In this document: piece after piece, positions 7,707-15,025 of the stretch
Layout of the letters: every line of letters begins with the position of its first letter
How positions within the stretch are numbered: the stretch's first letter is position 1
Assembly (NCBI GenBank): GCA_046594105.1
Contig: JBKJQB010000344.1
Span: forward strand, 1-30,130
Source of the DNA: JBDSGC01 sp046594105
GTDB lineage: Bacteria > Acidobacteriota > Thermoanaerobaculia > Gp7-AA8
Reading direction: 5' to 3'
Length of the DNA stretch: 30,130 nucleotides
The notes under the pieces: model-generated
What the model was told of the DNA's origin: nothing
What the model saw: only the letters and a program-made list of their open reading frames with translations
Databases searched by the model: none
Program-made: the position numbers and the translations under genes

Positions 7707-9074
7707 CTAACGGCGGCTCGCCGCGTCGATGAGCGCTGCGAGCTCCTCCAGACCATGTTCGCGAGCCACCGCCGCGAGCGGCGCGACCGCCTTTCCTTCC
7801 TCGAGCCTGGCAATCAAAGCTGCGGCCAGCGTCGCTGAGCGGCCTCGCGCCGAAGCCTTCTCCCACTTCAGGACGTCGGCCCTGGCGATGCGTCGCTCCA
7901 GGCTCTGTTCCCGTCCGCCAGCGTCGCGATACTGCAGACGGGCCACGGCCACCGAGTCTCCCGCTGCAGTTCCGGACGCCAGCGGCAGCAGGAAGACCCG
8001 GGTCACGGAAGCGGCGGCGCGAAGTTCCGGAACGATCGAAGGAGCGATCGCTGGAGTCCCTGGTTTTAACGATGGGATGGTCAGCTGAAGGCTGGTGGCG
8101 CCCTGTTCCGCAGGGGCGTCGATGGAGACCCGGAGGAAGAGGGTGTGGGGCTCGAGCGTGGGCAGAACGATCGCTTCCGCTTCGAGTCTCAGTTGTTGTG
8201 CCGGTCGATCGGTGGGAGCGGCGAAATGCTCGATGAGCGCAGCGGCCGCCGTGCCGTCCAGACGTTGGCCCTGTCGCAACGCCTCCTCGGCGCGCCCGAA
8301 CGAACCGGTCTCGTTCCCGGTTGTCCGCTCGTTGCGCGCAGACTTCCTGACACTCATCTCCGCGTGGGAGGGGGCGGCTGCGACGGACTGCCGCGGCGGC
8401 GTTGGCTGCGCAACCTCGTGCGCGGCATCTGTCATCTGGATGTTGCCGGCCTCTCGCTGATCGTGAGCCTTTTCCTTGGGCTGCGCATTCGCGCCTGCTG
8501 CAATCGCGTCCGATGCCGGCTGCAGGAGCCCGGCCGCAGCCGCCGTATCGGCGGAGGCCAGGGTCGATTGGGCAGAGGGGTTTGGGCTCAGGCCAGGTGC
8601 ATTCACGCGCGCCGGCACGGATGCTTTCATCTCCCCGATCACTGCGGGCGCGCCCGCTTCTTCTTTGGTTTGGCGAAGGAGACGGGGCAATGGCGGGGCT
8701 GCCGCCGGCAGGATCCGCGCGGAACTGTCCGCAGCGGCGGATGGGAGCGGAGCGGCTTGCGCAGCAGGGCCGGTCGTGGTCTCTGCCACGCGGAATGCAG
8801 GTGCCTCTGCGCGGGAGTTCGTGGTCATCGCTGGTTCTGGTCGTGAAAGAAAGTGCACGCCGGCGAAGGCCCCGGAAATCAGCAGCAGAATCGACGCGGC
8901 GATCCGGACGTCGAAGGTCACCGATCGGCGAAACCGGTCGCGCTCGTTCTCGACATTGAACAGAAGATCGCGCGGGATCTCATCTTTGATCCGCTGGGAG
9001 AGCTCGGGTGGGGGAGTGGGCAGAGGCGCGATGGCCAGCTTCCGCTGCAGCTCCGCTTTGCGATTGCGTGTCAT
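7707..9074 (-). CDS. Membrane-anchored putative anti-sigma factor (DUF3520-like C-terminus)
   Basis: A 455-aa protein whose ATG overlaps the ECF sigma stop (ATGA), the usual anti-sigma position. Residues 1-50 are a charged cytosolic segment (LSQRIKDEIPRDLL, NVENERDRFRRSV). Residues 56-76 form one membrane helix. Residues 80-285 are a long Ala/Pro-rich, probably disordered periplasmic stretch. The C-terminal ~170 residues (LRVSIDAPAEQG... VAVARLQYRDAGGREQSLERRIARADV... LAALIDAAS) resemble the DUF3520 tail of von Willebrand factor A proteins, but no vWA domain is present. No classical zinc-binding anti-sigma motif is seen. It presumably tethers the sigma factor at the membrane; the signal is unknown. 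The anti-sigma role is inferred from position and topology. Confidence 0.68.
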   Translation of the reverse strand: MTRNRKAELQRKLAIAPLPTPPPELSQRIKDEIPRDLLFNVENERDRFRRSVTFDVRIAASILLLISGAFAGVHFLSRPEPAMTTNSRAEAPAFRVAETTTGPAAQAAPLPSAAADSSARILPAAAPPLPRLLRQTKEEAGAPAVIGEMKASVPARVNAPGLSPNPSAQSTLASADTAAAAGLLQPASDAIAAGANAQPKEKAHDQREAGNIQMTDAAHEVAQPTPPRQSVAAAPSHAEMSVRKSARNERTTGNETGSFGRAEEALRQGQRLDGTAAAALIEHFAAPTDRPAQQLRLEAEAIVLPTLEPHTLFLRVSIDAPAEQGATSLQLTIPSLKPGTPAIAPSIVPELRAAASVTRVFLLPLASGTAAGDSVAVARLQYRDAGGREQSLERRIARADVLKWEKASARGRSATLAAALIARLEEGKAVAPLAAVAREHGLEELAALIDAASRR

Positions 9075-9673
9075 CGAAGGTCCTTGTCGAGTGATTGCTC
9101 GAGCAGCGTGAACGCTTTGTGCAGCCGTTTCCGGATGGCCACTGTGGTGATGCCCTCCATCCCAGCGATCTCCTTGACCGCCAGTCCGCCCCAGAAGTGC
9201 GCGCTGACGGTGAAGCGGAGATCCTCGGGAAGGCGGAGGACCGCATCCCGCAGCAGACCGGCTTCCTCCTCGCCGCCGAGAATCTCTTCCGCACCCGGAC
9301 TGAGGTCTTCGATCTCCGGCGCTTCCGGCTCATCGAGCGAAGTCATCAGCCGTGGTGTGCGGATGTGATTGAGAAACGTGGTGTACGCGATCCGGTAAAG
9401 CCAGGTGAACAGCTGCGAGCGGCCGTCGAATCCGGGCAGCGCCTGCCACGCCTTGCGGTAGGTCTCCTGCGTCAGATCCGAGGCCAGATCGCGATCGCCA
9501 CAAAGCCGGCAGAGTGAGGCGTATACGGCGGAGTACGTGCGCTCGACCATCTCCTCTGCCGCGCTGCGATCTCCAGTCCGGATGGCAGTCAGAAGTGTTC
9601 GTTCATCTCTGCAATTTGCGTCCACCGGCTCAGGCTCCGGACGCGCAGTGCGGAAAGGCGCAACGTTGCTCAT
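9071..9673 (-). CDS. ECF RNA polymerase sigma factor
   Basis: A 200-aa group 4 sigma factor. Region 2 is visible around residues 60-115 (LASDLTQETYRKAWQALPGF, QLFTWLYRIAYTTFLNHIR). Region 4 lies near 150-198 (LPEDLRFTVSAHFWGGLAVK, GMEGITTVAIRKRLHKAFTL). ATG 9673 (MSNVAPFRTA) was chosen; the frame extends to 9733 but that would run into the divergent DUF1684 gene. It is translationally coupled by ATGA to the membrane protein at 7707-9074. The 58-bp divergent region shared with the lipoprotein gene is a natural place for autoregulation, but I cannot identify an ECF-type promoter there. Confidence 0.9.
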   Translation of the reverse strand: MSNVAPFRTARPEPEPVDANCRDERTLLTAIRTGDRSAAEEMVERTYSAVYASLCRLCGDRDLASDLTQETYRKAWQALPGFDGRSQLFTWLYRIAYTTFLNHIRTPRLMTSLDEPEAPEIEDLSPGAEEILGGEEEAGLLRDAVLRLPEDLRFTVSAHFWGGLAVKEIAGMEGITTVAIRKRLHKAFTLLEQSLDKDLR

Positions 9674-9718
9674 GGCGGTTGGACACACGTCCGCTACATT
9701 TCGAAACCACGGTCCGCG

Positions 9719-9724
9719 TATCCT
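9719..9724 (+). promoter_or_regulatory. Putative -10 element of the DUF1684 gene
   Basis: TATCCT is followed by 7 nt and then the ATG at 9732. There is no room for a Shine-Dalgarno, so a leaderless transcript is predicted. Confidence 0.4.
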
Positions 9725-9731
9725 ATCGCGC

Positions 9732-10634
9732 ATGAAGCGATTCCTGCCCTTGCTCCTGCTGCTGATTGCCTGTCGCTACGAAGGTCCGGCGCGCACGGAC
9801 GAGGCGGGAAGACCGGCCGAGGATGGCGCGCTGCAGGCGCAGAACGAGACGTGGAAGGCCACCCGCCTGGCCCGGCTCACCGCGCCCGACGGATGGTTGA
9901 GCCTCGTCGGGCTCTTCTGGCTCGCGGAGGGGACCAACGACGTTGCGCTGCCCACCGTCCCGCCCCGCACCGCACACTTGAGTCTGCAGAACGGCCAGGT
10001 CATTCTGCAGCCCGACGCCGGATTCACGATTGCGAACCAGCCGGTCGCCTCGGCAACGACTCTGCGGGATGACACCGACGGCAAGGGGCCGACGGTGGTT
10101 CGCAGCGGTTCGCTTTCCTTCACCGCCATCAAACGAGGCGATCTGCAGGGGCAACGATACGGGGTCCGCGCCCGCGACTCCCAGAGCGAGCCCCGCAGGC
10201 AGTTTGTCGGCCTCGACTACTTTCCCTTCGACGCATCCTGGCGGGTGACGGCGCGATTCGAGCCCTATGACCCTCCCCGAAAGATCCCCATCACAAATGT
10301 TCTGGGGATGACCAGCGATGAGGTGTCGCCGGGAGCACTGGTCTTCGAGCTACAGGGGCAGACCGTGCGCCTTGATCCGATTCTGGAACAGGGGGAGAAG
10401 GATCTGTTCCTCATCTTCAAGGATGGAACGGCTGGGAAGGAGACGTACGGAGCAGCGCGGTATCTCTACGCTTCGCCCGCCGAGGCCGACGGCAGGACCA
10501 TCGTCGACTTCAATCGCGCCTACAACCCGCCGTGCGCATTCACCCCGTTTGCCACCTGCCCACTGCCGCCGCCGCAGAATCGTTTGAAGATTCGCATCGA
10601 GGCCGGCGAGAAGACTTACGCCGGGCATCACTAG
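9732..10634 (+). CDS. DUF1684 family lipoprotein
   Basis: A 300-aa exported protein. The N-terminus is a short lipoprotein signal peptide with lipobox LIAC and lipidated Cys14. The rest shows the DUF1684 hallmarks DGWLSLVGLFWL and VDFNRAYNPPCAFTPFATCP near the C-terminus. The function of the family is unknown; the Cys-containing NPPCAFTPFATC motif is its most conserved feature. ATG 9732 was chosen because it begins the signal peptide; the longer frame from 9537 overlaps the divergent sigma gene. It is transcribed divergently from the ECF sigma factor, so it could belong to that regulon, though nothing in the sequence proves this. Confidence 0.88.
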   Translation: MKRFLPLLLLLIACRYEGPARTDEAGRPAEDGALQAQNETWKATRLARLTAPDGWLSLVGLFWLAEGTNDVALPTVPPRTAHLSLQNGQVILQPDAGFTIANQPVASATTLRDDTDGKGPTVVRSGSLSFTAIKRGDLQGQRYGVRARDSQSEPRRQFVGLDYFPFDASWRVTARFEPYDPPRKIPITNVLGMTSDEVSPGALVFELQGQTVRLDPILEQGEKDLFLIFKDGTAGKETYGAARYLYASPAEADGRTIVDFNRAYNPPCAFTPFATCPLPPPQNRLKIRIEAGEKTYAGHH

Positions 10635-10681
10635 TGGAGCTGAGGGGTACTGGCTGGCACGTCACAGCTGATCGGGAGATT

Positions 10682-10764
10682 GGCTGCCTTAGGAGCGCCG
10701 GCATCCTGCCGGCCGGTCCGCGGGCATCCTGCCCGCAGGAACTCGCCGAACAGCGCCGGCTGGA
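10682..10764 (+). repeat. Repeat family A, full copy
   Basis: This 83-bp unit begins GGCTGCCTTAGGAGCGCCGG and ends CAGCGCCGGCTGGA. It matches the unit at 30027-30109 at 81 of 83 positions. It contains nested palindromes: CCGGCATCCTGCCGG and GCGGGCATCCTGCCCGC. Confidence 0.9.
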
Positions 10765-10863
10765 TGGTGCCCCCCAAAAAACTGGTCCAGGCATTTGCCG
10801 GGCAGCTTCCACAGCGTTTCTGTCGCCCGCTACTCGGGCTCGTTTCTGACTGGGCTCCGCAAT

Positions 10864-10912
10864 CCCCCGGCTGGCGCCCGGGGGCTACATTCTTGCGCCC
10901 GCTGACGCGGGC
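10864..10912. repeat. Pair of palindromic hairpins
   Basis: CCCCCGG and CCGGGGG (10864-10870 and 10878-10884) enclose a 7-nt loop. GCCCGC-TGAC-GCGGGC follows at 10897-10912. The style (CCCGCTGACGCGGG) resembles the CCCAGC...GCTGGG hairpins at 27112 and 27231. Confidence 0.6.
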
Positions 10913-11040
10913 TGATCATGGACAGATTTTGAGGTTCCTGCCCTTTGATTCCATCAGCGACCGCGAAGGCACGCTCATCGCCCACTCATCGGCGCATCGC
11001 GCTTCATCCTCAGGGGCTGTGAAGAAATCGTTTTCTTTTC

Positions 11041-11125
11041 GTAGCGCCGGCATCCCTGCCGGCCGGGCCGGCGGCGAAAATCGTGGCGGACGCTTTGCGA
11101 ACCAACGCCGCCGGCCGTGCCGGCC
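11041..11125 (+). repeat. Fused partial repeat A and repeat B1
   Basis: GTAGCGCCGGCATCCCTGCC (start of a partial A, 11041-11066) runs directly into a full 53-bp B unit at 11073-11125. The B unit contains GTGGCGGACGCTTTGCGAAC. It ends at the base next to the stop codon of the convergent M20 peptidase gene. Confidence 0.85.
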
Positions 11126-12538
11126 TCAGGGGCGGCTTTTCGCTTCCTGTTCGATCACGCTGGCCACGCAGGCGGTCACGTTCCTGGCGGTGCGCAGGTC
11201 GAGAAACTCGTTCGGGCCATGCGCATTGCTGTGAGGTCCGAGGACGCCGGTGATCAGGAATTGGGCCTGGGGAAAGCGCTCGCCGAGCATGCCCATGAAC
11301 GGGATCGACCCACCTTCACCCCAGGTGGCGGCTGGTTTGCCGAAGAAACGCCTCGAGGCATCGTCGACGGCCTGATCCAGCCAGGGATCAGTCTTCGGTG
11401 CTTCCCAGCCGCCTCCGCCTTTCTCCGGCTCGAAGGTCACCTTCGCTCCGTACGGCGGATCGCTTTCCAGAAGGTCTTTCAGCCTGCCGTCGAGGTCTCT
11501 GGCGTCGAGTGTGGGAGGGATGCGCAGGGAGAGTTTGAGGGAGGTCTGCGGGCGCAGGACGTTGCCGCCCTGAACGAGATCGGGCAGACCGTCCTGGCCG
11601 GTGTAGGCGAGCGCCGGTCTCCAGGTCCGGTTGAGCAGCAATTCGAGGTTGTCGCTGGCAACGGGATGCATGCCGTCCATGAACGGGAACTTGCTGTGGA
11701 CCTCATCTCCGAGGATGCGCGCGGTCTCCTTCGTTTCGGCGAGCCGATGCGGCGGAGTGTCTTTGTGAAGCCATTTTGGAATGATGGCGCCGGTCCGGGC
11801 GTCCTCCAGACGGTCGAGAAGGATGCGCAGGATGCGGAAGCTGGAGGGGACGATTCCGCTGGCGTCGCCTGAATGCACTCCTTCGCTGAGAACCTGCACG
11901 GTGAGGTTGCCGACGATCGATCCCCGCAAAGAGGTGGTCATCCAGAGCTGATCGTAGTTACCGCAGCCGCTGTCGAGGCAGATCACCAGCCGGGGAGTTC
12001 CGATTCGATCGGAAAGCATTTCGATGTACGCAGGCAGATCGAGCGAGCCGCTTTCTTCGCAGCATTCGATGATCACCACGATGCGCGAGTGCGCGACGTT
12101 CTGCTGCTTCAAAGCCTTGATGGCGCCGATGGCGGCGAAGATTGCGTAGCCGTCGTCCGCGCCACCGCGACCGTACAGCCGGCCGTCACGAATGACCGGT
12201 GTCCACGGCCCCAGCCCCTTTTCCCAGCCAACCATCTCCGGCTGCTTGTCGAGATGTCCGTACATGAGCACCGTCGAAGCCTCGTCTCCGTCGACTTCGA
12301 TGAACAGAAGAGGCGTGCGACCTTCCGATTCGACCGTCTCGATCCGCAGGCCGGGAACCTGCTGGCTTTCCACCCAGCCTCGGGCCAGAATCACGGCGCG
12401 ATCCATGTGTCCGTTGCGCTTCCAGGCGGGATCGAAAAGAGGGGACTGGTTCGGGATGCGGATGTACTGCTCCAGCGTGGGAATGATGGACTCTTCCCAC
12501 AATCGATTGACGCTGATGGCGAGCTGTTCAGAGTTCAT
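11126..12538 (-). CDS. M20 family metallopeptidase
   Basis: A 470-aa di-zinc exopeptidase of the M20 (carnosinase/CNDP-like dipeptidase) family, probably cytosolic. Metal and catalytic residues are visible: His95 and Asp97 in YGHLDKQP, Asp128 in GRGGADDG, Glu161-Glu162 in ECCEESGS, Asp189 in CLDSGCG, and the C-terminal GPHSNAHGPNE. A dimerisation domain occupies roughly residues 205-370. The start ATG 12538 (MNSEQLAISV) is preceded by AGAAGGA at Shine-Dalgarno distance. The stop codon abuts a B repeat, so the last codons may have been reshaped by the insertion. It is divergent from the second ECF sigma gene and appears to be a single-gene unit. Confidence 0.94.
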   Translation of the reverse strand: MNSEQLAISVNRLWEESIIPTLEQYIRIPNQSPLFDPAWKRNGHMDRAVILARGWVESQQVPGLRIETVESEGRTPLLFIEVDGDEASTVLMYGHLDKQPEMVGWEKGLGPWTPVIRDGRLYGRGGADDGYAIFAAIGAIKALKQQNVAHSRIVVIIECCEESGSLDLPAYIEMLSDRIGTPRLVICLDSGCGNYDQLWMTTSLRGSIVGNLTVQVLSEGVHSGDASGIVPSSFRILRILLDRLEDARTGAIIPKWLHKDTPPHRLAETKETARILGDEVHSKFPFMDGMHPVASDNLELLLNRTWRPALAYTGQDGLPDLVQGGNVLRPQTSLKLSLRIPPTLDARDLDGRLKDLLESDPPYGAKVTFEPEKGGGGWEAPKTDPWLDQAVDDASRRFFGKPAATWGEGGSIPFMGMLGERFPQAQFLITGVLGPHSNAHGPNEFLDLRTARNVTACVASVIEQEAKSRP

Positions 12539-12572
12539 GAGAGATCCTTCTGTGGTGGTGGAGCGACCGGGG

Positions 12573-12578
12573 AGAATA
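12573..12578 (-). promoter_or_regulatory. Putative -10 element of the M20 peptidase gene
   Basis: The minus strand reads TGATGCTATTCT, an extended TATTCT box about 34 nt before the ATG. A TTGAGC lies further upstream with a short 15-nt spacer. The leader contains AGAAGGA. Confidence 0.35.
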
Positions 12579-12633
12579 GCATCACAAGCGCTGGCTCAAT
12601 GGCGGCGAGCCGGGACTCCATGCAGCCGGGTGG

Positions 12634-12663
12634 TTATGGTATGGTTTGTGGGCTATCCATAAT
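12634..12663 (+). promoter_or_regulatory. Possible promoter of the second ECF sigma operon
   Basis: TTATGG and CATAAT are separated by 18 nt in a locally AT-rich stretch about 45 nt before the GTG start. It resembles a sigma-70-type rather than an ECF-type promoter. The support is weak. Confidence 0.3.
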
Positions 12664-12706
12664 TAACGAAACGAAACGCGGTAGCGGTCGTAGGAGAGAA
12701 GGCGTC

Positions 12707-13300
12707 GTGCTTGATCCGAACGTGCTCGAAGGCTCGTCCAGCATGCCCGCGGCAGCAATCGCGGCGACCGATCCGGTTTCGGCAAAGCGTGGATCAGCGG
12801 CTCCCCCCTCTTCAGAAATCGGCGATCTCTACGTGCAGCACCGATCCTTGCTCCTGCATATCGCCTGTCGCAAGTTCCGCGTGCCGGAGTCTGATGCCGA
12901 AGGGCTGATCCAGGAAGTGTTCGTGTCGCTCATGACCACCAGCACCAAGGTGGAGAACATCCGGGCGTGGCTGGTGGCGGCCACCTGCAACGCCAGCCGT
13001 CACTACTGGCGCGGACAATCGCGGACCGAGAGTCTGCCGGAAGACTTTGACGATCGTGGTGATCCCCGTTCGCAGGGCATCGCGGACCGTTTCGCCATGA
13101 GCATTACCATGCGGCAGGCGCTGGAGTATCTGCAGGACCGGTGTCGCGAGACTTTGTATCTGCATTACTACGAGGGCCGATCGGCCCCTGACGTCGCGCG
13201 TGAACTGGAGACCACCACCAGATACGCCGAGAAGCTGATTCATAACTGTCTGAAGCGGGTCCGGGAGATCTACTTCAACATCACGGCGGTGAAACGATGA
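12707..13300 (+). CDS. ECF-type RNA polymerase sigma factor
   Basis: A 197-aa group 4 sigma factor. Region 2 falls near residues 45-105 (LYVQHRSLLLHIACRKF, DAEGLIQEVFVSLM, NIRAWLVAATCNASRHYWR). Region 4 is near 140-195 (LEYLQDRCRETLYLHYYEGR, APDVARELETTTRYAEKLIH). GTG 12707 was chosen because AGGAGAGAAGG lies just upstream; the frame stays open far upstream but overlaps the peptidase gene antisense. The stop overlaps the next start (ATGATGA), coupling it to a zinc-finger/TPR protein, the expected anti-sigma partner. A ~35-residue low-complexity N-terminal tail (GSSSMPAAAIAATDPVS) precedes region 2. Confidence 0.87.
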   Translation: MLDPNVLEGSSSMPAAAIAATDPVSAKRGSAAPPSSEIGDLYVQHRSLLLHIACRKFRVPESDAEGLIQEVFVSLMTTSTKVENIRAWLVAATCNASRHYWRGQSRTESLPEDFDDRGDPRSQGIADRFAMSITMRQALEYLQDRCRETLYLHYYEGRSAPDVARELETTTRYAEKLIHNCLKRVREIYFNITAVKR

Positions 13301-14634
13301 TGATCGAGCAGCATTACGACGAAGAAGTGCTGGCGGCATTCCTGGATGAGCCTTCTGAGGGAGTGGACGCCGATCTGCACCTGCGCAGCTGCAGCCTGTG
13401 CCGCCAGACTCTCGGATCCTTGCGGGAAACTGTCGAGGTGCTACAGGACGCCTCGGTTTGGGATGCACGTCCCATTGAGTCGGCCCCTCGGCCGGAGACC
13501 ATTGCGTTCCTCCGCGGCACCGCCGCGCTGATTCAGAACGAGGATACGGCCGCCGAACAGCACGTCGTCCTGCTCCTGGCCGGTTCGCGGGAAGAATGGG
13601 AGGCCAGACTCGATCAGCATCCGGAGTGGCAGACGGCGGGGCTGGTGCGCAAAATGGTCGTGGCCACCGACCGTTTCAACTTCTCCTCACCGCTCGATGC
13701 AGTCGAGCTGACCCGTCTGGCGGTGCGCGTGGTGACGGCACTTCCTGCAGAGACGCCGGGGCTGCAACCTCTGGTCGCCGACGCGTGGCGTGAGCACGCG
13801 TATGCGCTCAACTACACCAGCGCTAACCGCGAGGCTCTTGAGGCTGTGGAGCAGGCGGAGCGGGCGCTGGAGTCGGCGGGTACGGATTACGATCGGGCGC
13901 GGGTCCTCCTGATGCGCGCCATCGTCATTCGCCTGAATAATCGGGAGAAAGAGGCTGCTTCCATTGCCGGGCGTGCGGCGGACGAGTTCCAGCGATTTGG
14001 CGACGACCGACGATATGTCTCCGCACGAATGACCGAGGCGGGATTTCTGGCTGATGCCTGCCTTTTTCGTGAAGCCCTGGAGGCGTTCGAAAAGCTTCGT
14101 CCTTGCGAGTCAACGATGGAGCCACTCACGTTCGGGATCCTGCTGCTGAACCGTGCGATCGCCCACCGCGAGGTTGGAGATTTCGATCGTTCGGAGACCT
14201 GCTTCGTTCAAGCGGTCAGGATCCTTGAGCAGATCGGCGCGATGGCACTGGTATCTCGGGCACACTGGCATCTGGCCCGCCTTCTGATGCGCCAGACCGA
14301 GTATCAGCGTGCCCTTCCGCTGCTCGATCGGCTGCGCGACGAGTTTCGCGAGATGGGGATGCCTCACGAGGTGGCGTACGTCTCTGTCGATATGGCCGAG
14401 TGCCTCCTGCTCTTGAATCGCTCCGCGGAAGTGGTCGACCTCTGCCGTTCGGCCATGTCTTTCTTCGAGACTGCTGGATTGACCTCCGGCAAAGGGGCGA
14501 TGACTGCGCTGGCCTACCTCCGGGAGTCCGCGGCCACCGGGAGGTTGACACGCGAGCATCTTTCCGATGTCCGTGGCTTCTTCGACGTGCTGCCCAGGCA
14601 GCCGAACCTGATGTTCGCCAGACCTACCATGTAG
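13297..14634 (+). CDS. Soluble zinc-finger anti-sigma-like protein with TPR repeats
   Basis: A 445-aa protein overlapping the sigma gene by 4 bp. Residues 28-35 (His-x3-Cys-x2-Cys, HLRSCSLC) form the zinc-binding anti-sigma (ZAS/zf-HC2) signature, preceded by EEVLAAFLDEP, as in anti-sigma N-termini. From about residue 150 to 400 the chain is helical with TPR-like periodicity (for example ADAWREHAYALNYTSANREA, ALLNRAIAHREVGDFDRSET and AHWHLARLLMRQTEYQRALP). No transmembrane segment is visible, unlike most ZAS anti-sigmas, so it is probably cytosolic. TPR arrays commonly bind peptides or proteins, so this may be the sensor. An exported peptide gene follows 146 bp downstream. The anti-sigma role is inferred from motif and context. 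Confidence 0.82.
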   Translation: MMIEQHYDEEVLAAFLDEPSEGVDADLHLRSCSLCRQTLGSLRETVEVLQDASVWDARPIESAPRPETIAFLRGTAALIQNEDTAAEQHVVLLLAGSREEWEARLDQHPEWQTAGLVRKMVVATDRFNFSSPLDAVELTRLAVRVVTALPAETPGLQPLVADAWREHAYALNYTSANREALEAVEQAERALESAGTDYDRARVLLMRAIVIRLNNREKEAASIAGRAADEFQRFGDDRRYVSARMTEAGFLADACLFREALEAFEKLRPCESTMEPLTFGILLLNRAIAHREVGDFDRSETCFVQAVRILEQIGAMALVSRAHWHLARLLMRQTEYQRALPLLDRLRDEFREMGMPHEVAYVSVDMAECLLLLNRSAEVVDLCRSAMSFFETAGLTSGKGAMTALAYLRESAATGRLTREHLSDVRGFFDVLPRQPNLMFARPTM

Positions 14635-14729
14635 TTTCAGCCCGGCCCGAGGCGCTGGCGACGATTTTTTCTCTCCACGAGAAAGGTGGGTAGGGAAATC
14701 CTCTCGCCGGTCACTCCTAGGGCAGGGCG

Positions 14730-14775
14730 CCCTCCTGAAACTACTACAACCTGCTCAGACGAGCATGGAGGAGGG
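14730..14775 (+). promoter_or_regulatory. Possible hairpin masking the Shine-Dalgarno of the small peptide gene
   Basis: CCCTCCT (14730-14736) is the exact complement of AGGAGGG (14769-14775), the Shine-Dalgarno of the ATG at 14781. Between them TGCTC-AGAC-GAGCA (14752-14765), extended by CC/GG around one bulged T, stacks onto that pairing. The fold would close the ribosome-binding site. A TACAAC at 14745-14750 could instead be a -10 box giving a shorter, open leader. Confidence 0.4.
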
Positions 14776-14780
14776 TCTAT

Positions 14781-14969
14781 ATGTGCCGTCGTGTTTTCCG
14801 CATCGCCGCCGTTGTTTGCCTGCTGGCCACAGCTACGCCTTCATTTGCCGCCTCTCGTGATGAGGGCAGCGGTGTCTGGGGTCGGACACTCGATCGAATT
14901 GTCCGAGGGATCCGTCACCTGATTCCGGTGATTCATGAGACCCTGGATATCACGCCACCCAAACCGTAA
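14781..14969 (+). CDS. Small exported cationic amphipathic peptide
   Basis: A 62-aa protein with a clear Sec signal peptide: basic start (MCRRVFR), hydrophobic core (IAAVVCLLATATP) and a small-x-Ala site, with cleavage likely after Ala23. The mature ~39 residues carry an amphipathic stretch (Trp33, Leu37, Ile40, Val41, Ile44, Leu47, Ile48 with Arg35, 39, 42, 45) and end in a Pro/Lys tail, DITPPKP. A strong Shine-Dalgarno (GGAGGAGGG) lies 5 nt before the ATG. I do not recognise a family. It sits between the sigma/ZAS-TPR pair and an ABC exporter operon. Possible roles are a secreted signal, a toxin-like peptide or an envelope factor; none is proven. The signal peptide and RBS make it a convincing gene. 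Confidence 0.75.
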   Translation: MCRRVFRIAAVVCLLATATPSFAASRDEGSGVWGRTLDRIVRGIRHLIPVIHETLDITPPKP

Positions 14970-14988
14970 CCCTGCTCGACCCCCCCAG

Positions 14989-14994
14989 TACAAT
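14989..14994 (+). promoter_or_regulatory. Putative -10 element of the ABC transporter operon
   Basis: AGTACAATACGCGG places TACAAT 31 nt before the ATG at 15026, with GAGGAG (15011-15016) as Shine-Dalgarno. This is the leadered variant of the TACAAT promoters seen in the window. Confidence 0.45.
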
Positions 14995-15025
14995 ACGCGG
15001 CGCGTCGTCCGAGGAGTGTCCGCGT

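Larger units (their letters stand above)
10635..11125. other. 491-bp intergenic region filled with repeats
   Basis: No gene is seen between the DUF1684 gene and the convergent M20 peptidase gene. In order it holds repeat A at 10682-10764, two hairpins at 10864-10912, about 125 bp of unrecognised sequence, a partial A at 11041-11066 and repeat B at 11073-11125. ORFs here merely read through the repeats. Confidence 0.7.

Noticed and set aside
11873..12706. Upstream extension of the second sigma factor frame
   Set aside because: It lies antisense within the M20 peptidase gene. The strong RBS before GTG 12707 and the sigma domain boundaries indicate the true start.
14668..14684. TTTCTC-TCCAC-GAGAAA hairpin after the zinc-finger/TPR gene as a terminator
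   Set aside because: The stem is only 6 bp and AT-rich, and the T-run precedes the stem instead of following it, so termination is doubtful.
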